Positions 41,901-48,995 of a stretch of 64,000 nucleotides of DNA are shown piece after piece (position 1 is the first letter of the stretch; every line of letters starts with the position of its first letter). The stretch is taken from positions 1-64,000 of IMG/VR virus record IMGVR_UViG_3300033142_001406; one strand, written 5' to 3'. Below the pieces are notes generated by a model. The model was not told where the DNA came from. It saw only the letters and a program-made list of their open reading frames with translations, and did no database searches. The stretch comes from a virus. The position numbers and the translations under genes are program-made.

Positions 41901-44537
41901 ACTGTTGTTGGTGAGCACTTAGACGAGATCGGGGTTAAGCTTTCCCCCGAAGAGGACCCCTATAAAGCCCGTCGTATGATCGCAGCCCTTCCTCAGATTA
42001 TGGGCGGCGTGTTCCACGACGGCCTTATTCTGGAAGAGAACGGTTGGGTAGCTTACAAGAAGGAGCAGGACCCGGAAGAGGGTGAACTCCGGGGAGGAGT
42101 TCTTTCCGTCTTCGAGGCGCTGGGTGATTCAGCACCCGCGTTTAAGCTTCACTATCTCGCTAACTCAGCTCAGTTCCTTTTTGACAACAAGGAGGTGTCG
42201 ATTGGTAAGAAGCTGTTTGGTGTTGATCCAGAAACTCCCGAAATCTTTAGCGATTCTGCTGGTAAGATGGTACCTAACTATCTTGATACTCAGACTGTTA
42301 TTGACGAGCTGCGGGAAGCGACAAAGGAAGAGTGGGACGCGAACAAAGACCTCTGGAAGTCGGCTGAAGATAGGCTGCAAGAGATAAACGATTCAGTACT
42401 CCAGTTCGCGGTTGATACTGGAGTGATTAAAGCAAGCTCAGTTCCCCAGTGGAAGAGGGAGTTCTATTTACCCTTCAACCGGATGGCTGAAGACTTCCTT
42501 GGGGATGCCTATAAATCAATCATTCCCCGCTCAAAGGGTAACACCGTAGGCGGTATCAAACACTTAAAAGGATCGAAGATGTCAATCGGAGATCCTATCG
42601 AGAATCTACTTACAAACTACACCTATATAGTAAACGAGGGGATAAAGAACCAAGCCAACACCAAACTCTATAAAGCTTTGGAAAAGGCTAAAATTAAAAA
42701 CGATCAAGGGCAAGAAGTGAGTGTCTTTGAGGTTAGGAAAGTCGGCAAACCAGAGAATATAAGAGTTAGAGCTGGGGAGGTAAACAGAGGCTTAAACAGT
42801 TTACTCACCAGTATGGGATTTGACCCCAGCAAGCTCCCGAAGGGTACCCGAGATTTTTACGTTGATATGGTGAATATGGTGAGTCCTATCAACGAGGACG
42901 GGGTATTTTCTATTAAAGAGAAGGGAGTCTCAAAGTTTATCAAGACCAACGATCCCCACTTGTTTGAGGTATTGGCTGACGTAAATAACGAGGCTATTAC
43001 AGCCAGCTTTATTAAGATGCTATCGGCCCCTAAACGTCTGTTAACACTGGGAATTACAGTGAATCCCGCCTTCAGAATTGCTAACTTACTGAGGGATGTT
43101 ATCCACTCAAAGATTATCTCCCCCAACTTCAAAATAAGTGGAGTGGCGAAGGCTCTCCGGGACGTTTGGAACGAGCACCCGGAGTATCTTGAGATGAGAG
43201 GGATAGGTGGTGCTTTCAGCGGGGGCTGGCACACCCAAGATGCTGGAAAGACTATTGATTCTGTTATCAATAAGGGGAAAGGAGATAAAGGAAAGGGTGT
43301 CCTCTTAAGTATGTGGGATGCTTGGGAGAAGGTTGGAGAGGCAGCAGAGAACGCCTCCAGACTTGCTCTTTATCGGGAAAACTTAGCAGACGGTAAGTCA
43401 AAGTTTGCGTCTGCTTTCGAGTCGCGTGACTTGATGGACTTCAGCAATCGTGGACGCGGCGCTTTGGCTCAACATCTTATTGCGCTTGTCCCCTTTCTCA
43501 ACGCCCACGCTCAAGGGCAGTACAAATTTGCTCGGGCAATCAGTGAAGAGGAGACCCAAGAACACGTTATTAATACCGGGTTGCTGCTGACCGTCTTAGC
43601 ATCCACTTTGTTGGCAATCAACAGAACTGGTAACGAGGATGAGTGGGAGGAGCTTGAGACCCACGAAAAGTGGCAATACCTCCACTTCTTCGGAACGGAG
43701 AAACACTACCGGGTACCGCTTCCTTTTGAAGTGGGGCTGCTGTTCGGAACGGTTATCCCGGCTACGCTGGATATGGTCTTAGACGCTAAGGACGAGCCTC
43801 TTGGCGAGGCTATCTGGGATTATACGAAGTTTCTTGGACAAGCCTCCTTCGGTATTTCACTTGTTCCGCAAGCATTCAAACCAGCAGCCGAAGTCTACAA
43901 CAACAAGAATTACTTTACTGGTAGACCTATTGTCAACCCCAGTATGGAAAGAAAGGATGAAGTAGATCACTACGATCAGTACACCAGCGACACGTCCCGG
44001 ATTGTTGCGAAGGCAATTGAGGGGCTTTCGGAAGTCTCTCCAAAGAATATAGATCACCTTGTCAACGGATATTTCGGCTTTGCCGGAAGATTTGGGCTAC
44101 TGGCCCTCGACGGAATCCTCAAGCCTTTCAGTGACTTCCCGGTTGAGCCAGCCGCCAGATCGGAGCACCACTGGTTGACCGGGGTGATACTCGGGTCCGG
44201 CAGATTTCGAAGAGACAAGAACCCGAAGCATACTAAGTATGAGACTGCTTATTACGAGCTTGTAAACGAAGTAGATCAAGTTATCAACTCCCTCAACGGG
44301 TATAAGAGCAGCAGAGATTACGAGACGTATAAGAAGTATATGAGCGAGCACCGCGAGGAGTACCTCAACCACAACAAGCTGAAATTATTTACCAAACAAA
44401 TACGGAAGCTGAATACCAGAAGGAAGATTATAGCTAAGAACCAGAAGTTATCCCCGGCAGAGCGCCGGAAGCAGCTCGACGAAGTATTCAAGAAGCGAAC
44501 GGAGGTATTCAAGCAAGCTCTTGAAAGGATAAGATAA
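35976..44537 (+). CDS. Giant internal virion protein with HEXXH peptidase and LPD38-like domains
   Basis: 2853 residues, ATG. In order: a hydrophobic Gly/Ala segment (residues about 145-170); a Lys/Glu/Gln-rich coiled region (about 360-1000), including a stretch coded by the GTAA-type microsatellite; strand-rich regions; a zincin-like peptidase with HEIQH (His1788, Glu1789, His1792) and a later ENRAYF acid (Glu1831); and a C-terminal part with LGITVNPAFRIANLLRDVIH and GRGALAQHLIALVPFLNAHA typical of large polyvalent protein domain LPD38. It is probably ejected into the host, with peptidase action on the envelope or on itself. Not truncated. Confidence 0.7.
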   Translation: MDQKDLIINLARRNNFDLERALNDGHSYEDILAYLQEESGVTGERPEGDPGFIGGVKDFGLGIARGALVSLPQKVGQTFQRWDDEGGDDTLRDLGISLEETGDENLQEQPWLQESRLSIEKRQESPWNIRGWGYSAGDSLITSLAPAAVGAAAVVAGAPAAVGVGIGVVTVGALFYGSEAEQTYRRALPELGHEEALELSRLTGLIEAGGEIVADLIPLWFFKALPSPARKNILKALTSKKGVRGIIWDIIKVEALEVSTEIGQSTAQGLAEERFGMGDQPLLDNALAVIGPTLIVGGLYGTAGSVGGNARRSWMVETLKDPKAPIEDKRKIIAEITEAVTKKDAELGAAFSKQATALAEAKKPVLIGEDSKYESKKETKQESKKEREIVSKPEAEIERETDVQRGALDTNFIADPNDSLQVQNQKRIRGIVGPEAKGSTTFEDTLSDGSERPGVTPSQFNKGLSEEVLKNHFEAVGKQKEGEASRNQSMLIKRFNYTLNRFKQLVKYKDTYAYSLQEIGDQYEQALQSTNLRDLSSTRDLFTRLQSQEQKITEVDQQLIKAAEDLLSLGGETKSVDQQTLARIQKEINPETLKQQAERRQQLINDAQERGNKVLQEAEYKNSPEYAKEVDKERQQQEADQIKKRQAETKQAAEAKKKKDEHTKAIDDLYEKTKKRLSESPVFLRNEDLSKQILNAIHTERLGAAEIERVIRQAELNRLEESGTLQSITEMIEDKQSPGKKDKGAIARGVVQQDKDKAQAAKTRAADKKTQEKADEVTEQERLGAAAIKRRDLKGRLKDKYGTKRQRKKDVEAAVKEKQEQDQKVEELGDEKGSTPKKPKKKQTPPPKKKSALRVKLDDKKKKKEEPKPKPPKKKKATPVEKKVVTPRVTPPKKKTVTDAAKKEAAAEKKREAAAKKYQANKKKREADVDENNRLVQKGKELIPTIRLEDAREVGEMGELLEKGEITPDEWDSFVERMFKENRAKGKINEALGDPKRKKAPPKDPHAKLFNKKKTIEVSGHTFTAPKYNSTQGEWYTETEGRRFVLRKSPPEDAIARQWFVREFDSNNPSTTRGEQLVPDNTKKASLQFVVDEYLTDKPKDPTEGGNTPKGKRPIKDVKTILKKKKDLPDKDNRFKKTTKEENSTAEGQKGMFDIAQATGPLRGMVAAIEKAGGISPVSLKEIDNISSEKELDDLRETLRVAYNKSLKKPESKPSKKKRKKDERTSEEILLNKGIAALNKVGKAQKEELLGKVDAEIKLLETSDVYYEKELVISLDNSPTSFTFYRENFYKKTNKDGSKETVKVTMLDALKEFKKKLTATSFNADSPYKKPPVQNTTSVTAHIEKRAYKKKTQKPIPPKGKYIQPIYQDGFYSNRQYLVKMDDAPSVGKLPYATGKINMESILSTTGLEEVTLGKEYLDTRLIHDPESPIAAHDAESVIHVEFEDGDLKHYIYKTTYINAILTEHPKATPKLHPPTGMLKFFDGSEEIVGITMPVGNNLKVGSTTGLIPAIKEELGIDPTDPAHMAEFDRMRATEFKLNKIYKKTGVRYLAGLPRGTWYDPAGKEIIGKQISELTNLSHAEVEGIESLGKLSMKLGGRSDKYSPLQVAEALYNAGMSGNKGFARIPRKKRTFITNGDDVFEIRDSGWGNPLVFPVVSAGHFTLSDEQILSIQTEYKEKDQQTFTIPDNPDVSFTTGQKTNQNPISETQIKQAFKGQSVILTGKKTYSVRFQNGRGATIKIVDQTPEGSVLIEAKGGVLNRNGQLIAGKQYGTTIELVEGVATEDVLTHEIQHLLERIGVVTPADVKVLDKAVIRASKRNKLAYELHSDPRENRAYFIQQLIRERKDGRGTVTGRVVQKIKDFFSKLAKSIFGIESASNIARELESGEIFKREAIKQQELPISTEQPLYSTVNGFDHLKIKSTATKAIRNTNMGKKSLWDNIKDTKDFILGDIKGNAKRGKNHFVEQYLDRYKYLKTVVGEHLDEIGVKLSPEEDPYKARRMIAALPQIMGGVFHDGLILEENGWVAYKKEQDPEEGELRGGVLSVFEALGDSAPAFKLHYLANSAQFLFDNKEVSIGKKLFGVDPETPEIFSDSAGKMVPNYLDTQTVIDELREATKEEWDANKDLWKSAEDRLQEINDSVLQFAVDTGVIKASSVPQWKREFYLPFNRMAEDFLGDAYKSIIPRSKGNTVGGIKHLKGSKMSIGDPIENLLTNYTYIVNEGIKNQANTKLYKALEKAKIKNDQGQEVSVFEVRKVGKPENIRVRAGEVNRGLNSLLTSMGFDPSKLPKGTRDFYVDMVNMVSPINEDGVFSIKEKGVSKFIKTNDPHLFEVLADVNNEAITASFIKMLSAPKRLLTLGITVNPAFRIANLLRDVIHSKIISPNFKISGVAKALRDVWNEHPEYLEMRGIGGAFSGGWHTQDAGKTIDSVINKGKGDKGKGVLLSMWDAWEKVGEAAENASRLALYRENLADGKSKFASAFESRDLMDFSNRGRGALAQHLIALVPFLNAHAQGQYKFARAISEEETQEHVINTGLLLTVLASTLLAINRTGNEDEWEELETHEKWQYLHFFGTEKHYRVPLPFEVGLLFGTVIPATLDMVLDAKDEPLGEAIWDYTKFLGQASFGISLVPQAFKPAAEVYNNKNYFTGRPIVNPSMERKDEVDHYDQYTSDTSRIVAKAIEGLSEVSPKNIDHLVNGYFGFAGRFGLLALDGILKPFSDFPVEPAARSEHHWLTGVILGSGRFRRDKNPKHTKYETAYYELVNEVDQVINSLNGYKSSRDYETYKKYMSEHREEYLNHNKLKLFTKQIRKLNTRRKIIAKNQKLSPAERRKQLDEVFKKRTEVFKQALERIR

Positions 44538-44538
44538 T

Positions 44539-44787
44539 ATGAATGATAAGGAACAAGGAGAAAAACTGATAGCGATTGAGACTAAGCTAACTACTCTGAT
44601 AAAACAGTTCGACAAGATTTCAAACGGGGTGGGATTCCCCCGCTGCGTAGAGCGGGACCAGCGTATCAGACAGTTAGAAGAGAGGATGAAGGATCAGAAA
44701 ATACAGAATCAGAAACTACAAGTTGGTGTTATTACTGGAATTATTATTATCGTCTTACAGTTTATATCAAGATTTATAGTATTTTAG
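44539..44787 (+). CDS. Holin-like small membrane protein
   Basis: 82 residues, ATG. A helical coiled N-terminal part (LIAIETKLTTLIKQFDKI, RIRQLEERMKDQKIQNQKLQ) is followed by one C-terminal transmembrane helix (VGVITGIIIIVLQFISRFIV). This is the layout of XhlA-type and other small holin-like proteins. It is the last gene of the rightward operon, where lysis genes are often found. A spanin-like role cannot be excluded. Confidence 0.6.
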   Translation: MNDKEQGEKLIAIETKLTTLIKQFDKISNGVGFPRCVERDQRIRQLEERMKDQKIQNQKLQVGVITGIIIIVLQFISRFIVF

Positions 44788-44797
44788 ACAGCAAGAA

Positions 44798-44830
44798 AGG
44801 CCAACCTGGAGGGCTGGGGCTGGCCCTTTT
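44798..44830 (+). terminator. Terminator at the convergent end of the virion operon
   Basis: GGCCA at 44799-44803 pairs with TGGCC at 44821-44825, with additional GC pairing in the arms, then CTTTT. It lies between the holin-like gene (+) and the DNA-binding gene ending at 44840 (-). Confidence 0.65.
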
Positions 44831-44839
44831 GTCTATTGC

Positions 44840-45355
44840 TCAAGACGATTTCCAGCCGATAGTTCTCATTCGGTGTTCGTCGTTTGTAAGTTGATCCTCG
44901 TTGACGACAGCGGTTGGTCCCAATACTGGGAGACACCTCCGCTTGTTTACTACTGCGGTTGATCTGGCAGTACCAGCGTAGCTTACCAGAAATACTGCCT
45001 CCAAATATCCCCTAAAAAGCAGCTCCTCTATATAGTTTTTCACCGAGCCGTAAGGAATATGTTTGTTATATTGCTCACTTACACCCAGATCCTTCACTTT
45101 AAAAGGGCGGGTGTGGTAGATCTGCCAAAGTAAGAAGTACTGTTTTTCGGTGAGATCGCCGGGGCACTTCTCGGGGCAGAACCCCGGAGTTGCGCCCTCC
45201 ACCGCGCCCTGCAACACTTCCCTTGCCCTATCCGCGACATCTTTTCTGGACTCCTTAGTCACTACCTCCTCCAATCTTTTTCGCGCCTCTACGGTTCGCA
45301 AGTCGTCCCGGTCCTCTCTGCCCACTTTTGTTGATTGTGCTCGGGATAATACCAT
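44840..45355 (-). CDS. ParA partner, predicted winged-helix DNA-binding protein (ParB-like role)
   Basis: 171 residues from ATG 45355, which has GGAGGA 5 nt upstream inside the end of parA; the frame overlaps parA by 101 nt. Charged helical N-terminus (DDLRTVEARKRLEEVVTKES), then LTEKQYFLLWQIYHTRPFKV and YGSVKNYIEELLFRGYLEAV, which read as a winged-helix unit. Cysteines in CPEKCPG are of unknown use. Small DNA-binding proteins directly after parA usually bind the centromere; that role is inferred from context because the sequence is not ParB. Confidence 0.55.
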   Translation of the reverse strand: MVLSRAQSTKVGREDRDDLRTVEARKRLEEVVTKESRKDVADRAREVLQGAVEGATPGFCPEKCPGDLTEKQYFLLWQIYHTRPFKVKDLGVSEQYNKHIPYGSVKNYIEELLFRGYLEAVFLVSYAGTARSTAVVNKRRCLPVLGPTAVVNEDQLTNDEHRMRTIGWKSS

Positions 45356-46154
45356 ATTCGTCCTCCAGTAATTTAATAAATTCAGTTGCCAAATCTCTAA
45401 ACGCTTGAGTTCCTTTAGAATTTCTCCCAAACTCAAAGATACTTGATTTTCCGTTATACTCTGAGTCCTCGAAGCCAGCACACTTCGGAATAAGAGAATC
45501 AAACACCACAGCTTCTCCGAATCGGTCGTTCAGCTTCGCGATATTAGCTTTGTGAACAGTCCGCCGTAGATCCACTCTGTTTACTACTATCCGCAATAGC
45601 TTAAGCGTATCGTTCCCCGTATCTTGTACCGCGCTCATCAACTTCAGAACTCCACTCACTCCTTTAAGGGAGTTGGCTGATCCAGCCAACATCGGAATCA
45701 CAACGCAATCAGCAGCGTACAGAGCGTTAGAAACGCTGATTCCGAGTGTCGGTGAGCAATCAATTAAAGTAACGTCGAAATTATCCCTTGCAAAATCCCT
45801 AACCTGCTGTTTTAAATAGAAATTGCTGTTCGGATATTGCAAAGCTATCGGGACCTCAAGTCCGGTAGTTTCGGTCACGTTCGGGAGTATTTTGATATTG
45901 TTGTGGATTGTATTGTAAATACAATCTTCAATCGGGGGCTTCCTTAACTGATCCGGGTCAAGTAACTCATACAGACAATTATTAATTTCCTTGTCCGGGT
46001 CGCGCATAAGCGCGTCCGTAGAATCTGCTTGCGGATCGTTGTCAACCACCAACACTTTCAACCCTCGTCTCGCCAGAGCTGACGAAAGATTGATCGACGT
46101 CATACTTTTTCCCGTCCCCCCCTTATAATTCGCGATAGCGCATATTATTCCCAC
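45255..46154 (-). CDS. parA: ParA-family partition ATPase
   Basis: 299 residues from GTG 46154, which has AAGGAGGA 6 nt upstream. Deviant Walker A KGGTGKSMT with Lys11 and Lys16; VVDNDPQADST, then LIDCSPTLGISVSNALYAAD (Walker B region) and VVIPMLAG. These identify a ParA/Soj-type ATPase that segregates DNA with a DNA-binding partner. There is no N-terminal HTH, so it is of the short type. Its promoter overlaps a 17-bp palindrome. ParA in a phage indicates plasmid-like maintenance or positioning of DNA in lysogens. Confidence 0.88.
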   Translation of the reverse strand: MGIICAIANYKGGTGKSMTSINLSSALARRGLKVLVVDNDPQADSTDALMRDPDKEINNCLYELLDPDQLRKPPIEDCIYNTIHNNIKILPNVTETTGLEVPIALQYPNSNFYLKQQVRDFARDNFDVTLIDCSPTLGISVSNALYAADCVVIPMLAGSANSLKGVSGVLKLMSAVQDTGNDTLKLLRIVVNRVDLRRTVHKANIAKLNDRFGEAVVFDSLIPKCAGFEDSEYNGKSSIFEFGRNSKGTQAFRDLATEFIKLLEDEYGIIPSTINKSGQRGPGRLANRRGAKKIGGGSD

Positions 46155-46195
46155 TGCGATCCTCCTTTTTTTGTATATTTGTTTGCAATCCACAA

Positions 46196-46225
46196 TATAT
46201 ACAACATACGCGGCGCGTATGTCAA
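46196..46225 (-). promoter_or_regulatory. parA promoter with embedded palindromic operator
   Basis: On the minus strand: -35 TTGACA (46225-46220), 18-nt spacer, -10 TATATA (46201-46196). The spacer is filled by CATACGCG-G-CGCGTATG (46205-46221), a perfect 8-bp inverted repeat with a 1-nt centre that also overlaps the -35 box. Autoregulation by ParA's partner or control by a repressor is likely. The box TATATTGTGGAT overlaps the -10. Confidence 0.7.
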
Positions 46226-46233
46226 TATATTTG

Positions 46234-46262
46234 TTGACAATTCCACCCTATCCGCTTATAAA
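46234..46262 (+). promoter_or_regulatory. Integrase promoter
   Basis: TTGACA at 46234-46239, 17-nt spacer, TATAAA at 46257-46262. Close to the bacterial sigma-70 consensus, facing away from the parA promoter with the palindrome between them. Confidence 0.75.
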
Positions 46263-46301
46263 GAAGGTAAGCAAGAAAATAAGAAAATAAGGAGGAGGAG
46301 G

Positions 46302-47387
46302 ATGACAAATCAGAGAACAACAAAGCTTGAAGGGTATACCGGAGTGTACAAGTACGCGTGTTCTGACGGTCGGATTGCGTACCACATACACTACGACAGT
46401 TCCCGGAAACTCGCGGGTTATAAAGATGAGGGCTGGACTCCAGAAAAGGCTCAAGCGGAGAGAACGCGCCGGATGGACACGCGGAGAGAGTTCAGTAAAG
46501 CAGCGAAAATCGAACGGTTTGACGACGCAGCCGAGGCGTATTTTCGGTGTATGGTCGGAAACGGAAAGACGGGGGAATCAATCCGAGTGGCCAGATCCCG
46601 GTACGAAAATCATATTCGACCGCTTCTCGGTTCTACCAATTTAAAGAACGTAAGTGTTCAGAAAATCGAAGATCTGAAGTTTGATTGGGCAAAGAGGGGT
46701 TTGACTGATCTGAACAAAGCGTCTGTATTTACGACACTTTCAGCGATAATCAACCGAACATACGCAAACGGGGACTGGCCGTCAACGAAGAATCCGCTTG
46801 CTTTCGTCCAAAGGCTAAAGTGTGAGTCCCGGAGGGAGCGCGCCCTTTCTTTCGAGGAGTACGAGAGGTTGCGGAATATGTTTAAAACGTTTGACGACCC
46901 GCTTTGCTTGACCGTCTTCGAGATAGCTATTTATACCGGGCTTCGGGGTTCGGAGCTTGAACAGCTCCGTTGGGAAGATGTAGATCTGGACAACGAATTC
47001 TTGACTGCCCAAACTAAAAACAAGAACGTAAAACAGAAAACCCGCAGAGTTCGACTACACCACAAGGTGGTCAACGCCCTCTACGCGTGGATTGAGGAAA
47101 CCGGAGAGATTGGCCCCTCTGAATTAGTATTCCCAGAAGGTTTACCAAAGAATACAATCAAGAAAACTATCAGTATGCTTAGTCTTAACAGAGGTTTAGA
47201 ACCCAACTCAAAAAAGCGAGTGACCTTCCACACTTTCCGGCACACCTTCGCAACTTGGCTTGTTCTCCAAGGTGTTGATATTATTACACTTAGAGATCTG
47301 CTGGGACACCACTCCGTTACGATGACGGAACGTTATATGCACCACGCTCCGAGTGCCGGGGACGAGGCTGTATTAGCACTTAAATAA
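46302..47387 (+). CDS. int: Tyrosine recombinase (integrase)
   Basis: 361 residues from ATG 46302 with GGAGGAGGAGG upstream. N-terminal arm- and core-binding parts (residues about 60-180, a SAM-like helical bundle), then the catalytic domain with Arg215 (TGLRGSEL), His310 and Arg313 (HTFRHTF), His336 (LGHHS) and nucleophile Tyr345 (ERYMHH), all present. It performs site-specific integration or excision, or multimer resolution if the phage is maintained as a plasmid. Divergent from parA. No attP core could be recognised with confidence. Confidence 0.9.
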   Translation: MTNQRTTKLEGYTGVYKYACSDGRIAYHIHYDSSRKLAGYKDEGWTPEKAQAERTRRMDTRREFSKAAKIERFDDAAEAYFRCMVGNGKTGESIRVARSRYENHIRPLLGSTNLKNVSVQKIEDLKFDWAKRGLTDLNKASVFTTLSAIINRTYANGDWPSTKNPLAFVQRLKCESRRERALSFEEYERLRNMFKTFDDPLCLTVFEIAIYTGLRGSELEQLRWEDVDLDNEFLTAQTKNKNVKQKTRRVRLHHKVVNALYAWIEETGEIGPSELVFPEGLPKNTIKKTISMLSLNRGLEPNSKKRVTFHTFRHTFATWLVLQGVDIITLRDLLGHHSVTMTERYMHHAPSAGDEAVLALK

Positions 47388-47398
47388 AGGGAAGTAGA

Positions 47399-47740
47399 AT
47401 GACAGAGGAAGTATATCAAGAGATGAAAAAGGATCTTAAAAATCTTTGCAAAAAGATAGCGAAAGATTACGGGATAAAAGAGGGGGTTGCTGAAGCTATT
47501 TTAAGCTTGAGTGCTGACCAGAATATTATTGCTAACCGTTTGGTACGCGGAGCAACCTCGCTTATAAATACCGCAATAACTGGAGAAGATGGGGTGGGTG
47601 AAACCAGAGATATCGAGAATAATATCACGGGGATGCTCGAAGACTTATCTACTTATATTGAGAGTTGTGTGAGAGTCGGTTTGATGAAAGAGCACAACAA
47701 GATAATCGAGCCACTGTTCAGAATAGAGACAGAAGATTAA
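47399..47740 (+). CDS. Hypothetical protein downstream of integrase
   Basis: 113 residues, ATG with GGGAAG upstream, 11 nt after int. Helical; KNLCKKIAKDYGIKEGVAEAI and ILSLSADQNIIANRLVRGATS suggest a helical DNA-associated or regulatory protein, perhaps an excisionase or int-associated factor, but there is no diagnostic motif. Confidence 0.55.
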   Translation: MTEEVYQEMKKDLKNLCKKIAKDYGIKEGVAEAILSLSADQNIIANRLVRGATSLINTAITGEDGVGETRDIENNITGMLEDLSTYIESCVRVGLMKEHNKIIEPLFRIETED

Positions 47741-47849
47741 ACGAGAAAAGGCCAGCTCGAAAGCTGGCCCTTACCCACTAACATCTTTTATTAACTAACC
47801 GATCTTGGCAGCTTACCTATAACACTTCTCAAATATAACTTCAACAAGG

Positions 47850-47885
47850 AAAACCACCCCAAGGTGACCAAGAAGGGTGGTTTTT
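47850..47885 (+). terminator. Rho-independent terminator after the integrase unit
   Basis: AAAACCACCC at 47850-47859 pairs with GGGTGGTTTT at 47875-47884, followed by TTT. It also has an A-rich left side, so it may work in both directions. Confidence 0.7.
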
Positions 47886-48156
47886 ACTTGGTACTTAACT
47901 TGTAGATTACCACTGAGTAAAACCTAAAAAGGATTTACTTTGCTGATCCTCAAGATTCCGGGCTTTTATTTTACGTAGGAGCCACTGTCTCTCTTTAAAC
48001 GCCCACGTAGTACGAAACAAGAATACAGTAACGCTATAAGAACCCCCCGCCCTGCACAACGCAGGGTGGAAGGCGTGGACCGATTTGAGTCGAAGCTGGG
48101 TAAGCGACAACCAAAATCACCATACCTCTTATACTATCAGAAGTCAATAGGCAAAA

Positions 48157-48193
48157 AAAAACCCCACCTACTCGCCAGAGTAGAAGGGGTTTC
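48157..48193 (-). terminator. Terminator for the leftward nrd-replication unit
   Basis: On the minus strand, AAACCCC and GAGTAG/CTACTC arms form a two-part stem (loop TGGC), ending GGGGTTTTTTTTT with nine Ts. It ends transcription after the HicB-like gene. Confidence 0.75.
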
Positions 48194-48290
48194 TCTCTAA
48201 AAATTGGACAAATCTTAGATATTATAGATTCCTAGCTTTTATTTTGAGTAGGAGCTAATACCTCCGTGGGGTGCCTACTTCGCGCCTCGC

Positions 48291-48569
48291 CTAGAGTGTA
48301 GAAATCGGGATAATAAAAGTATCTTCTACTACTACGTATTGTTTGTACAAAGCCGTAAACTCTTTGTATTGATCGTAGAAAGCCGCAAACACTGTTGGAG
48401 GATTTATAAAGACTGGTTCTGAAAGTTCTAAGTGATTTGTTAGAGCATCCCGCGCCATCTCTACGGCCTCTTCCATATCTTTCCCGCAAGTGTTGCAACC
48501 TATTAGATCTGGGAAGGCCACAGCAAATCCTTCTTCGTTCGATCTGACTATCGCGTAATAAGTTGCCAA
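48291..48569 (-). CDS. HicB-like antitoxin-family protein (no HicA)
   Basis: 92 residues, TTG start with AGAGAAA upstream. TYYAIVRSNEEGFAVAFPDL, IGCNTCGKDMEEAVEMARDAL is the partial RNase H-like HicB fold (HicB_lk antitoxin type). In HicAB systems HicB neutralises the mRNA-cleaving HicA. I see no HicA-like small basic gene on either side (48570-48731 is noncoding), and no C-terminal DNA-binding part is obvious. An orphan antitoxin could counter a host HicA, which is inference. Confidence 0.75.
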   Translation of the reverse strand: MATYYAIVRSNEEGFAVAFPDLIGCNTCGKDMEEAVEMARDALTNHLELSEPVFINPPTVFAAFYDQYKEFTALYKQYVVVEDTFIIPISTL

Positions 48570-48731
48570 TCTATTTCTCTTTCTCTTTGTGTGTGTGTGA
48601 ATCAGTGACGTTTCAAGGCTCCCCCCAAGGTGCCACCACGCCTTGTACTTCGCTATCGGCTCTCCGACAAGCCTCCGTAACGGAGCCGGGTGAAAGCACT
48701 TGACCTTGCACCGTTACTGGTAAAGTACGTA
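48570..48731. other. Structured noncoding stretch
   Basis: 162 nt between the HicB-like gene and DUF3310. CAAGGC near 48617 can pair with GCCTTG near 48648, and CTCCG-TAA-CGGAG is a small hairpin near 48675. Possibly an RNA element or leader for the HicB-like gene. No open frame. Confidence 0.3.
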
Positions 48732-48995
48732 TCAACTTCTTCTAAATTCGTCAAGGTAAAAGTTGGCCTTTTCTATATCTTCGGCAAGCTTTGCCGGGTC
48801 TTTCAAACCCGCCCGGAGGCGATACTTGACAATAGAGCCAAGACAATACGCTTGATAAAAAGACATCTCCTCAACTGTCTGCTCTGCCTCATCCAGCACC
48901 ACCCTTATAATCTCCTTTACCTCCAGCGGGTACATATTATAGTGTTTCGGGTGGTTTACCGGGTCGTCCTTTTCTAAAATAAGATCTTTATTCAT
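48732..48995 (-). CDS. DUF3310-family protein
   Basis: 87 residues, ATG with AGAGGAAA upstream. DDPVNHPKHYN, EVKEIIRVVLDEAE, YCLGSIVKYRLRAGLKDP and LAEDIEKANFYLDEF are the diagnostic DUF3310 elements, found in many phages and sometimes called nucleotide kinase-like; the biochemical role is not established. Its start overlaps the previous gene's stop. Confidence 0.85.
   Translation of the reverse strand: MNKDLILEKDDPVNHPKHYNMYPLEVKEIIRVVLDEAEQTVEEMSFYQAYCLGSIVKYRLRAGLKDPAKLAEDIEKANFYLDEFRRS

Larger units (their letters stand above)
47741..48290. other. Intergenic region with three hairpins and an imperfect direct repeat
   Basis: 550 nt without a convincing gene. Contents: hairpin GGCCAGCT-CGAA-AGCTGGCC at 47750-47769; terminator at 47850-47885; a 31-nt imperfect direct repeat (26 of 31 identical) at 47953-47983 and 48226-48256; terminator at 48157-48193. 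Being next to int it is a candidate for attP, and the direct repeat could be arm or core sites. A 67-codon open frame on the minus strand (47907-48110) lacks a Shine-Dalgarno. Confidence 0.45.

Noticed and set aside
47907-48110. 67-codon minus-strand open frame
   Set aside because: No Shine-Dalgarno and no family; part of it repeats at 48226 with a stop before and after, so it looks like noncoding repeat sequence.
48232-48498. 88-codon minus-strand frame overlapping the HicB-like gene
   Set aside because: It lies in another frame of a clear HicB gene and has no own start signal.
48570-48731. Missing HicA toxin gene upstream of the HicB-like gene
   Set aside because: I looked for a small basic frame with a GSH-type motif and found none.
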